NCBI GenBank assembly: GCA_027403435.1
Contig: DAHZDR010000304.1
Coordinates: forward strand, 1-7,023
Direction of reading: 5' to 3'
DNA length: 7,023 nucleotides
Source: Deltaproteobacteria bacterium
GTDB lineage: Bacteria > Desulfobacterota > Binatia > Binatales > Binataceae
In this document: piece by piece, positions 1-5,663 of the stretch
Numbering within the stretch: the stretch's first letter is position 1
Layout: the number at the start of each line of letters is the position of its first letter
The notes under the pieces: generated by a model
What the model was told of the DNA's origin: nothing
Database searches by the model: none
Seen by the model: only the letters and a program-made list of their open reading frames with translations
Program-made: the position numbers and the translations under genes

Positions 1-221
1 TCTTCTATACGTCCACGAAACCGGGCGACGAAAGCAAATTTCTCGATTTGAAGTTCGTCCATGGCAAGCTCGTCTCGTGGAACGAAGCGGTGCATACGAT
101 GCCGGCCAAGCAGGGCGCCGGCTTCAGCTACGGGCTGGGCCCCAGCCTCAACGGGCTCGGACCTGGCATCACCGGGCCGCCGGGGTCCGGCGCCACAGCT
201 TCCCCGCTTACCAAATACTAG
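1..221 (+). CDS. C-terminal fragment of an unidentified protein (possibly BamE/SmpA-OmlA-like)
   Basis: The open frame enters from the left edge (first full codon at base 3) and stops at TAG 219-221, leaving 72 visible residues. The visible part starts FYTSTKPGDESKFLDLKFVH, continues GKLVSWNEAVHTMPAKQ and ends in a Gly/Pro/Ser-rich tail (about the last 35 residues). The stretch with a hydrophobic strand, then HGKLVSW, recalls the last beta strand of SmpA/OmlA (BamE-type) small outer-membrane lipoproteins, but this is only a resemblance and the diagnostic N-terminal lipobox lies outside the window. It does not resemble the C-terminus of the GspD secretin or the PDZ/HR region of GspC, so the usual gspD-gspE adjacency is absent. 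Codon use is GC-rich like the neighbours. Confidence is good that this is a coding end and low for the family. Confidence 0.6.
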   Translation, partial: FYTSTKPGDESKFLDLKFVHGKLVSWNEAVHTMPAKQGAGFSYGLGPSLNGLGPGITGPPGSGATASPLTKY

Positions 222-249
222 CTAGAATATGCCATGCGCGAGCGAAGTA

Positions 250-279
250 TTGCCAAGTATGCGACGACTCGGATTTAGC
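250..279 (+). promoter_or_regulatory. Weak candidate sigma70-type promoter for the gsp operon
   Basis: TTGCCA at 250-255 matches the -35 consensus TTGACA at five of six positions. The best hexamer 18 bases downstream is TTTAGC (274-279), only three of six against TATAAT. A TAGAAT (223-228, five of six for -10) lies just upstream but has only TTCCCC at the -35 distance. The AAGTAT direct repeats flank and overlap TTGCCA, which is where an activator could bind. This is a weak call made because the operon must start somewhere near here if it has its own promoter. Confidence 0.18.
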
Positions 280-312
280 TGGTTTCGTGGTTCGCCGGTG
301 GATGGAATTGTT

Positions 313-340
313 CGCCGCGCGCCGCGAAGCGCGCCTGGCG
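313..340 (+). promoter_or_regulatory. GC-rich hairpin in the gspE leader
   Basis: CGCC (313-316) and GCGCGC (317-322) pair with GCGCGC (329-334) and GGCG (337-340), giving ten G-C pairs around a six-base loop with a two-base bulge (335-336). It ends five bases before the GGGA ribosome-binding-like element and 16 bases before the gspE ATG. No T-run follows, so it is not an ordinary intrinsic terminator. It could affect ribosome access or transcript stability; function is inference only, and such stems arise by chance in GC-rich DNA. Confidence 0.35.
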
Positions 341-356
341 CAATCGGGACCGATTG

Positions 357-2072
357 ATGGCGACCGCGCGTAAATCTTTCGAGACGATCCTGCTCGACCG
401 TTCGTGGGTCTCCCAACAGGACATCGAAAAAGCGCGCCAGCGCAAAAAGCCCGGCCAGGAACTGGCCGATGTGCTGGTCGATATGGGCGCGATCGAGCCG
501 CAGCGCCTCGCCCGCGCGCTCGCCCAGGAATACGGCATGCCGTTTCAGGCGCATATCGATCCGGCCACGCTCGACAATGAGCTGGTCGCGCGGGTGCCGA
601 TCAATTACGCCAAGAAAAACCGGCTTTTACCGCTCGGCGCCGAGAATGGCTCCGTGACCGTCGCGATCGTCGATCCGGCCAATTACGAGCCGCTCGACGA
701 TCTGCATGTGCTCTTCGGCAAGCCGATTCAGGCGGTGGTCGCGCCCGCCGAGGTGCTGACCGAAGCGATCCACCGCGCCTACGATCAGGCCGCGACCACC
801 ACCGCCCACGACCTGATGATCGACCTCGACGAAGAGGGGCTGAACTCGGTGGCGAGCGAACTCGCCTCCGAACCGCGCGACCTGCTTGAGGCCGACGACG
901 CCGCGCCGATTATCAAGCTGGTCAACGGACTGCTGTCGCAGGCGGTCAAGGACCGCGCCAGCGATATTCACGTCGAAGTCTTCGAAAGCGACCTGGTCGT
1001 GCGTTTCCGCGTGGACGGGATGCTCTACGACGTGCTCTCGCCGCCCAAGCGCTTCCACGCCGCGATCGCCTCGCGAATCAAGGTGATGTCGAGCCTCAAT
1101 ATCGCCGAAAAACGGCTGCCGCAGGACGGCCGTATCCGGCTGCGCATCGCCGGCCGCGATATCGACATCCGCGTCTCGTCCATCCCGACCGCCTTTGGCG
1201 AACGAATCGTGATGCGCCTGCTCGATCGGGCCCAGGCGCTGGTCGATATCGAACTCGACCGGCTGGGCTTTTCGGGCGACAACCTGCAAAAGATCGACCG
1301 GCTGATCCGCCAGAGCCACGGCATCATTTTGGCCACCGGCCCGACTGGTTCGGGCAAATCGACCACGCTTTACGCCTGCCTGAGCCGGATCAATTCGCCC
1401 GAAAAAAACATCATCACGATCGAGGATCCGATCGAATACCAGTTGCGCGGCGTCGGCCAGATGCAGGTGAATCCGAAAATCGAGCTGACCTTCGCCAGCG
1501 GCCTGCGCTCGATTTTGCGCCAGGATCCCGACGTGATCATGGTCGGCGAAATCCGCGACGGCGAGACCGCCGAAATCGCGATTCAGGCCGCCCTCACCGG
1601 CCATCTGGTGTACTCGACCCTGCACACCAACGATTCCTTCGGCGCGCTCACCCGGCTGGTCGATATGGGTATCGAGCCGTTCCTGGTTTCGTCGTCGGTG
1701 CTGGCGGTGCTGGCGCAGCGGCTGATGCGGATGCTCTGCCAGAACTGCCGCCAGCCCTATACCCCCACCGAGCTCGAACTGACGCGCATCGGGATGGCTG
1801 GCGTGCGCCTTGATCATCAGTTGTACAAGGCCGGCGGATGCCGCGCCTGCCGCAATACCGGCTATCGCGGCCGCGCCGCGATTACCGAACTGATGGTGAT
1901 GGACGATGAAATCCGCGCCCTGGTGATGCAGAAGGCGGACGGCTCGATGATCCGGCGCGCCTGCACCGCCAAGGGCATGAAACTGTTGCGTCAGGACGGC
2001 GCCGAGCGCGTCATGGCCGGCCTGACCACGATCGAAGAGCTGTTGCGCGTGACTCACGAAGATATCGAGTGA
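357..2072 (+). CDS. gspE: T2SS assembly ATPase GspE
   Basis: Hexameric cytoplasmic ATPase that powers pseudopilus assembly and is anchored to the inner membrane by GspL and GspF. The product is 571 residues (numbered from ATG 357; a TTG directly upstream would add one). Residues about 5-145 form the N-terminal MshEN/T2SSE-N domain, present in long GspE forms. The GspE core begins around residue 180 and includes ASDIHVE at 201-207. Walker A is GPTGSGKST at 328-336 with Lys334. Walker B is DPDVIMVGEIRD at 390-401 with Glu398, followed by a His-box region TGHLVYSTLHTND. The zinc-binding tetracysteine CxxC-X30-CxxC is at Cys461/464 and Cys495/498, a GspE hallmark. All key residues are present. 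GGGA at 346-349 is a modest ribosome binding site. It is the first gsp gene of the operon here, and gspF follows after a 34-base gap. PilB of type IV pili is the main alternative, excluded by the gspF-L context. Confidence 0.97.
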   Translation: MATARKSFETILLDRSWVSQQDIEKARQRKKPGQELADVLVDMGAIEPQRLARALAQEYGMPFQAHIDPATLDNELVARVPINYAKKNRLLPLGAENGSVTVAIVDPANYEPLDDLHVLFGKPIQAVVAPAEVLTEAIHRAYDQAATTTAHDLMIDLDEEGLNSVASELASEPRDLLEADDAAPIIKLVNGLLSQAVKDRASDIHVEVFESDLVVRFRVDGMLYDVLSPPKRFHAAIASRIKVMSSLNIAEKRLPQDGRIRLRIAGRDIDIRVSSIPTAFGERIVMRLLDRAQALVDIELDRLGFSGDNLQKIDRLIRQSHGIILATGPTGSGKSTTLYACLSRINSPEKNIITIEDPIEYQLRGVGQMQVNPKIELTFASGLRSILRQDPDVIMVGEIRDGETAEIAIQAALTGHLVYSTLHTNDSFGALTRLVDMGIEPFLVSSSVLAVLAQRLMRMLCQNCRQPYTPTELELTRIGMAGVRLDHQLYKAGGCRACRNTGYRGRAAITELMVMDDEIRALVMQKADGSMIRRACTAKGMKLLRQDGAERVMAGLTTIEELLRVTHEDIE

Positions 2073-2106
2073 CGCCGCGCGCTCAGGCCATGGGTGGTTT
2101 GCGCTG

Positions 2107-3336
2107 ATGCCCGTTTTCGCCTATCGCGGCCTGGCCCCCAATGGCCGTTCGGTGGCCGGCGTGATTGACGCCGACAGCGCCCGCGCCGCGCGCGGCAAAC
2201 TGCGCGAACTCGGCGTCTTTCCCACCGACCTCGCCGAAGACGCCGGCCGCGCCCGCGCCGGCGGCCCCTCGCTGCGCTCGCTGATGCCGATGTTCCGCCG
2301 GCGGATTCCGCCGACTGAACTGGCCCTGATGACCCGCCAGTTGGGCGCCTTGCTCGGCGCCGGCGTGCAATTGGTCGAAGCGTTGAGCGCGCTCTCCCAA
2401 CAAGCGACGCGCCCCGCCGTGCGCAAAATGCTCTCCCAGGTGCGCGAGGCGGTGCGCGAAGGCTTGTCGCTGGCCGACGCGCTCGCGGCGCATCCCGAAA
2501 TCTTCTCGGACCTGTACGTCGGGATGGTGCGGGCGGGCGAAGCCGCCGGCGCCCTTGAAGCCGTGCTCGAACGGCTCGCCGAGTACAGCGAACGCCAGGC
2601 CGAATTCGTCGCCAAGGTCCGCGGCGCGCTCAGCTACCCGATTATCATGATGTGCGTCGGCTTCGGGATAATGGCGTTTTTGGTTAGCTATGTCGTGCCG
2701 CAAATCGCCACGATTTTCCAACAGCAGCACGCGGCGCTGCCCACCATGACGCGCGTGCTGATTTCGCTCTCCAATCTCCTGACCGGCTATTGGTGGGCGT
2801 TGCTGCTCGGCATCGCCGGCCTGGTTGGCGGCGTCTCGGCCGTGTTGGCGACCGCCGCGGGCCGGCGCTTTTACGACACTTGGCTGCTCAAGATGCCCTA
2901 TCTTGGGCCGACCATCGTGCGCGTGATCTGCGCCCGTTTCGCCCGCACCCTCGCCACCCTGCTCGCCAGCGGCGTACAACTGATGCCGGCGCTCCAGGCC
3001 GTGCGCCAGGTCGTGACCAACAGCCTGCTGGCCAACGCAATCGATCAGTGCCGCGAGGAAATTCGCGAGGGTCACGGCATGGGCCAGACGCTGGCCCGCA
3101 GCGGCCTGTTCCCGCCCCTGCTGAGCGAAATGATCAAGGTCGGCGAACGCTCCGGCGAACTGGAACGGATGCTCGAGCGGGTCGCCGACAACTACGAGCG
3201 CGAAGTCGAAAACTCGCTGCGGCAGATGACCACGATGCTCGAACCGCTGATGACGCTGGTGATGGCCGGTGTTATCCTGTTCATGATGCTGGCGGTGCTC
3301 ATGCCGATCTTCCAGCTCAACCAGCTCATGCAATGA
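2107..3336 (+). CDS. gspF: T2SS inner-membrane platform protein GspF
   Basis: Polytopic inner-membrane protein at the centre of the T2SS platform, contacting GspE and GspL and thought to transmit ATPase movement to the pseudopilin. The product is 409 residues, normal for the family. The N-terminus (MPVFAYRGLAPNGR) is the typical short cytoplasmic beta segment. Two homologous T2SSF domains follow: the first from about residue 71 (ELALMTRQLGALLGAGVQL) to 193, the second from about residue 278 (FARTLATLLASGVQLMPAL) to 402. Both repeat the Leu-ASG/GAGVQL motif. Membrane segments are predicted at about 177-200 (YPIIMMCVGFGIMAF...), 227-252 (YWWALLLGIAGLVGG...) and 378-402 (LEPLMTLVMAGVILF...). GGGTGG at 2092-2097, nine bases before the ATG, is a plausible ribosome binding site. 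The gspG ribosome binding site overlaps its stop codon. Confidence 0.97.
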   Translation: MPVFAYRGLAPNGRSVAGVIDADSARAARGKLRELGVFPTDLAEDAGRARAGGPSLRSLMPMFRRRIPPTELALMTRQLGALLGAGVQLVEALSALSQQATRPAVRKMLSQVREAVREGLSLADALAAHPEIFSDLYVGMVRAGEAAGALEAVLERLAEYSERQAEFVAKVRGALSYPIIMMCVGFGIMAFLVSYVVPQIATIFQQQHAALPTMTRVLISLSNLLTGYWWALLLGIAGLVGGVSAVLATAAGRRFYDTWLLKMPYLGPTIVRVICARFARTLATLLASGVQLMPALQAVRQVVTNSLLANAIDQCREEIREGHGMGQTLARSGLFPPLLSEMIKVGERSGELERMLERVADNYEREVENSLRQMTTMLEPLMTLVMAGVILFMMLAVLMPIFQLNQLMQ

Positions 3337-3340
3337 AGGA
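3336..3340 (+). promoter_or_regulatory. Ribosome binding site that favours the gspG start at 3351
   Basis: AAGGA overlaps the last base of the gspF stop codon and lies ten bases before ATG 3351. An in-frame ATG at 3333, overlapping the gspF TGA as ATGA, has no purine-rich element before it and could only be used by translational coupling. The site therefore supports 3351, though use of 3333 cannot be excluded. Confidence 0.5.
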
Positions 3341-3350
3341 CCGCACCACC

Positions 3351-3812
3351 ATGCTTCCGAAGACGCGGAAAAACCCTTGGCGGGCGCGCCTGGCCCGCGC
3401 TCAGGAAGGCTTCACCCTGATTGAGCTCATGGTGGTCATCCTGATTATCGGCCTGCTCGCCACCATCGTCGTGCAGAACTTGCGCGGGGCCACCGACAAA
3501 GCCCGGCGGATCAAGGCCGAAGCCGACATTTCCGCCTTCAAGACCGCGCTCGACCGTTACTATCTTGACAACGGCTCCTATCCGACCAGCGACCAGGGAC
3601 TGGCGGCGTTGGTGGCGGCGCCCACCACCGGCCGTATCCCGGCCGATTATCCCGAGGGCGGCTATATCGAGAAAGTCCCCAATGATCCGTGGGGCACCCC
3701 CTATTATTACCAGAGCGACGGCAACAGCTACGTGCTGAAATCGTTCGGCGCCGACGGCGTCGAAGGCGGCACCGGCAAGAATGCCGATATCGACGGCAGC
3801 AGCAGTTCGTAG
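3351..3812 (+). CDS. gspG: T2SS major pseudopilin GspG
   Basis: Main subunit of the periplasmic pseudopilus. From ATG 3351 the precursor is 153 residues: a 20-residue basic leader (MLPKTRKNPWRARLARAQEG) cleaved between Gly20 and Phe21, then FTLIELMVVILIIG with the required Glu at +5 (Glu25) and the hydrophobic N-helix. The GspG-specific C-terminal half is clear: YPTSDQGLAALV, then PNDPWGTPYYY (Asp112-Pro-Trp-Gly115), then the acidic calcium-site loop GADGVEGGTGKNADID (about 133-148). The calcium role is known for the family and inferred here. The protein ends in a short Ser4 tail. Alternative start ATG 3333 would lengthen the leader to 26 residues. Cleavage and N-methylation need prepilin peptidase, which is not in this window. 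Location just after gspF is standard. PilA-type pilins lack the DPWG and ADG-loop pattern. Confidence 0.96.
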   Translation: MLPKTRKNPWRARLARAQEGFTLIELMVVILIIGLLATIVVQNLRGATDKARRIKAEADISAFKTALDRYYLDNGSYPTSDQGLAALVAAPTTGRIPADYPEGGYIEKVPNDPWGTPYYYQSDGNSYVLKSFGADGVEGGTGKNADIDGSSSS

Positions 3813-3940
3813 TCCCGATGCGCGGCGTGGCGCGCCTTATCGCGTCAAATTATACAATAGCGACTCTTAAAATGGCTCGCTACGCTAAATTTCCCCGCGT
3901 CGCCAATGAATCCGCCGCCCGCTCCGTCGTCCAATCCTTA
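3813..3940 (+). other. Spacer between gspG and gspH with an AT-rich patch
   Basis: At 128 bases this is the widest gap within the operon; the H-I, I-J and J-K junctions overlap. A five-pair GC stem, GCGCG (3820-3824) with CGCGC (3831-3835) around a six-base loop, sits just after the gspG stop. It is followed by an AT-rich stretch (about 3837-3900) containing TATACAAT (3851-3858), whose TACAAT matches the -10 consensus at five of six positions, but no -35 hexamer is found at 16-18 bases. The gspH frame stays open through the spacer from ATG 3818, with a further ATG at 3872, but the codons there (tca, aca, ata, ctt, tta) are unlike the flanking genes, so I treat it as non-coding. It could be a weak internal promoter or an RNA-processing region; function is not shown. 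Confidence 0.45.
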
Positions 3941-4495
3941 ATGACTCGCCCCGCGCGACTCCCGGCCGCCATCGCCGACGCCGGTTTCACCCTGCTGGAA
4001 CTCGCCGTCGTGATGTTCCTGATGGGGCTGATAATGATGATCGCGATGCCCTATTTTGGCAGTCTGCAACCGGCCCAGTTGCGCAGCGAATCGCGCCGTC
4101 TCGCCAGCCGCGCCAATTATCTTTATCAGGAGGCGGGCGCCCAGAAGGTCTTGATCCGGCTCACTTTCGACCTCGACTATAACGGCTATTTCGTCACGCG
4201 GCTCGATCCGTTCGCGATCCGGCCCGCTTTCATGCCCGAAGGCGGTCCGGCCGGGGTGCGCGTGCGGTTGCCGGTGGGAGTCCGGATTCGCGACGTTTGG
4301 GTCGAGGGTATCGGCACGCTCACGCGCGGCCAGATTAGTACGCAGTTCTACCCCAGCGGCTACGTTGACGCGACCATGCTCCATCTGGTGGACGACCAGG
4401 GCGAAGTCTTCACTATCGCTTTCGATCCGTTCACCGGCCGCGTCTCGATCCGCAATGGCGACCTGGCGCCGCCCAGACGCGGCGCCTTCGGATGA
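3941..4495 (+). CDS. gspH: T2SS minor pseudopilin GspH
   Basis: Minor pseudopilin thought to sit between the GspG shaft and the I/J/K tip. From ATG 3941 it has 184 residues: a 15-residue leader (MTRPARLPAAIADAG) cleaved before Phe16, then FTLLELAVVMFLMGLIMM with Glu at +5 and a membrane-spanning N-helix. The C-terminal domain fits GspH: RSESRRLASRANYLYQEA, and near the end FYPSGYVDATMLHLVDDQGE then FTIAFDPFTGRVSI. In-frame ATGs at 3872 and 3818 would give leaders of 38 and 56 residues. None of the three has an obvious ribosome binding site; 3941 is chosen because leader length and charge are ordinary and upstream codons look non-coding. The stop overlaps the gspI start as ATGA, indicating translational coupling. 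FimT-like pilins are the nearest alternative, ruled out by context. Confidence 0.92.
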   Translation: MTRPARLPAAIADAGFTLLELAVVMFLMGLIMMIAMPYFGSLQPAQLRSESRRLASRANYLYQEAGAQKVLIRLTFDLDYNGYFVTRLDPFAIRPAFMPEGGPAGVRVRLPVGVRIRDVWVEGIGTLTRGQISTQFYPSGYVDATMLHLVDDQGEVFTIAFDPFTGRVSIRNGDLAPPRRGAFG

Positions 4496-4962
4496 CGCCC
4501 ATGCGCAGCATGACCGCCGCGCGCGGCTTCACCCTGCTTGAAGTGATGATCGCGGTCGCCTTCGTCGGAATCGCGATGCTCGCGCTGCTGACGCTGCATA
4601 ACAGCAATCTTGAATCCGTGATGCGGGCCGAGCAATTGAGCCGCGCCGCGATGCTGGCGCAAGCGATGATGACCCGGGCGGAAGCCGGCCAGTTTCCCGA
4701 CCTCGGGGTCAGCCAGGGCAACTTCAACCAGCTCTATCCGGGCCTCTATCCGGATTTCCACTGGCGGCAGGAGGTCGATCCGTCGCCGCTGTTTCCCGAT
4801 ATCCGGCGGGTCGAAATCGATATTTTCTATGGTCCGGGCCTGAGCCACAAATTCGACGTCGTCGAATTCATGCACGACCCCACGCCGCCGTCGATTCCCG
4901 GACTCAACAACCCCGCCGGCAACCAGGGCGCCAACGACGACGCCCAATCCCAGGGCTTCTGA
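4492..4962 (+). CDS. gspI: T2SS minor pseudopilin GspI
   Basis: Minor pseudopilin of the tip, in the family a partner of GspJ and GspK that nucleates the complex. It has 156 residues: a 12-residue leader (MTPMRSMTAARG) cleaved before Phe13, then FTLLEVMIAVAFVGIAMLAL with Glu at +5. The family signature follows in AEQLSRAAMLAQAMMTRAEA (about 46-65), then the beta domain with LYPDFHWRQEVDPSP and DIRRVEIDIFY. The last 20 or so residues (PGLNNPAGNQGANDDAQSQ and on) form an Asn/Gln/Gly-rich low-complexity tail, making the protein longer than many GspI of about 120-130 residues. The start overlaps the gspH stop (ATGA). An internal ATG at 4501 would shorten the leader by three residues and still work. 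The stop overlaps the gspJ start. Confidence 0.93.
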   Translation: MTPMRSMTAARGFTLLEVMIAVAFVGIAMLALLTLHNSNLESVMRAEQLSRAAMLAQAMMTRAEAGQFPDLGVSQGNFNQLYPGLYPDFHWRQEVDPSPLFPDIRRVEIDIFYGPGLSHKFDVVEFMHDPTPPSIPGLNNPAGNQGANDDAQSQGF

Positions 4963-5663
4963 TGGCGCCGCGCCGCCTCGCCCGACGCTTATCGTTGCCG
5001 CTCCGGAATCAGGGCGCGGCGCGCGGCTTTACTCTGCTCGAACTGATGGTCGCGATCGCGATCCTGGGACTGATCATGGTGATGGTCGCGGAATCGTTCC
5101 ACGCCGTCGCCCAAAGCAAGGTCCACGCCGAAACCCGTATCGCGATCGATCAGTCCGCCCGGCTGGTGATGTTCCAGCTCAGCAACGAGTTGCGCGGCGC
5201 CGTCCAGACGCCGTTCATTCCCAGCCATGTGCTGCTGCTCGGTCAGGCCCATCAGCAGAACTTCCAGCCGATGGACGCGATCACCTTCTCCACCCTCGAC
5301 CCCGGCCACAGCCGCTATATCGAGGACTTTGGTCCGGAAGTGACGATCGCCTACACCACCGCGCCCAATCCGGACCATCGCGGATGGAGCTTGCTCGAGC
5401 GCACGCAATTCTCGAGCCTGTTGAGCATTCCTCCGACCGGCCAGGCCGCCGTCACCACCGTGCTGGCCGACGACCTGCTCGCGCTGCATATCCGCTACTT
5501 CGACGGCGTCAACTGGAGCGAAAGCTGGGATTCCACCCAATTGTCGCCCGGCCGGATGCTGCCGATGGAAATCACCATCGACCTGCGTTTCGCCTCGACC
5601 GGCGGCGTGCCGCTCACCCTGTCAACGGCGGTCGCGCCGCCGATGGCCTATCAGCAATGGTAA
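4962..5663 (+). CDS. gspJ: T2SS minor pseudopilin GspJ
   Basis: Minor pseudopilin of the tip complex with GspI and GspK. It has 233 residues with a 22-residue Arg-rich leader (MAPRRLARRLSLPLRNQGAARG), cleaved before Phe23, then FTLLELMVAIAILGLIMVMV with Glu at +5. Downstream, RIAIDQSARLVMFQLSNELR is the conserved helix region, and the C-terminal half is beta-rich with LADDLLALHIRYFDGVNWSE and LPMEITIDLRF, as in GspJ (prepilin-type cleavage/methylation and GspJ domain). The start codon shares one base with the gspI stop (TGATG), with AGGG at 4952-4955 six bases upstream as a ribosome binding site. The last seven bases overlap the gspK start. Confidence 0.94.
   Translation: MAPRRLARRLSLPLRNQGAARGFTLLELMVAIAILGLIMVMVAESFHAVAQSKVHAETRIAIDQSARLVMFQLSNELRGAVQTPFIPSHVLLLGQAHQQNFQPMDAITFSTLDPGHSRYIEDFGPEVTIAYTTAPNPDHRGWSLLERTQFSSLLSIPPTGQAAVTTVLADDLLALHIRYFDGVNWSESWDSTQLSPGRMLPMEITIDLRFASTGGVPLTLSTAVAPPMAYQQW

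Larger units (their letters stand above)
222..356 (+). other. Leader / intergenic region before gspE
   Basis: These 135 bases separate the upstream stop from the gspE ATG. They contain an AT-richer first half (about 222-280), a tandem AAGTAT repeat (245-250 and 255-260) and a strong GC hairpin (313-340). A modest Shine-Dalgarno-like GGGA lies at 346-349, seven bases before ATG 357. A 42-codon frame opens at ATG 229 and ends at TGA 355-357, overlapping the gspE ATG as TGATG. It has no visible ribosome binding site and uses codons less typical of the window (cca, gta, ttg, cga, gga), so I do not call it a gene. No intrinsic terminator (GC stem plus T-run) is visible, so read-through from the upstream gene is possible. 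Confidence 0.6.

Noticed and set aside
77..373. Plus-strand frame of 98 codons crossing the upstream gene end and the gspE leader
   Set aside because: It is out of frame with the upstream coding end, has no family resemblance and runs into gspE; judged a chance frame.
627..2057. Long open frame of 476 codons on the minus strand opposite gspE
   Set aside because: The translation is rich in His, Gln, Asp, Arg and Gly with no recognisable domain, as expected for the antisense shadow of a GC-rich gene, and gspE is certain in the other direction.
2083..3333. Open frame of 416 codons on the minus strand opposite gspF
   Set aside because: Composition (repeated His, Gln, Glu, Arg, Gly) is typical of antisense reading of hydrophobic-protein codons; gspF is unambiguous.
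2790..3350. The gspG frame is open for over 540 bases upstream into gspF, allowing a 340-residue product
   Set aside because: The upstream part is Arg/Pro/Ala-rich nonsense from an alternate frame of gspF; the conserved prepilin leader begins only at 3333 or 3351.
3408..5048. Near-identical blocks of the type GGCTTCACCCTG-TTGAA at four places (3408, 3983, 4525, 5025)
   Set aside because: These are the prepilin cleavage motif G-FTL-E coded in paralogous gspG, gspH, gspI and gspJ, not mobile or regulatory repeats.
5384..5656. Open upstream extension of the gspK frame inside gspJ
   Set aside because: The extension is a shifted reading of gspJ with Arg/Pro/Ala-rich nonsense; the start at 5657 gives a complete GspK.
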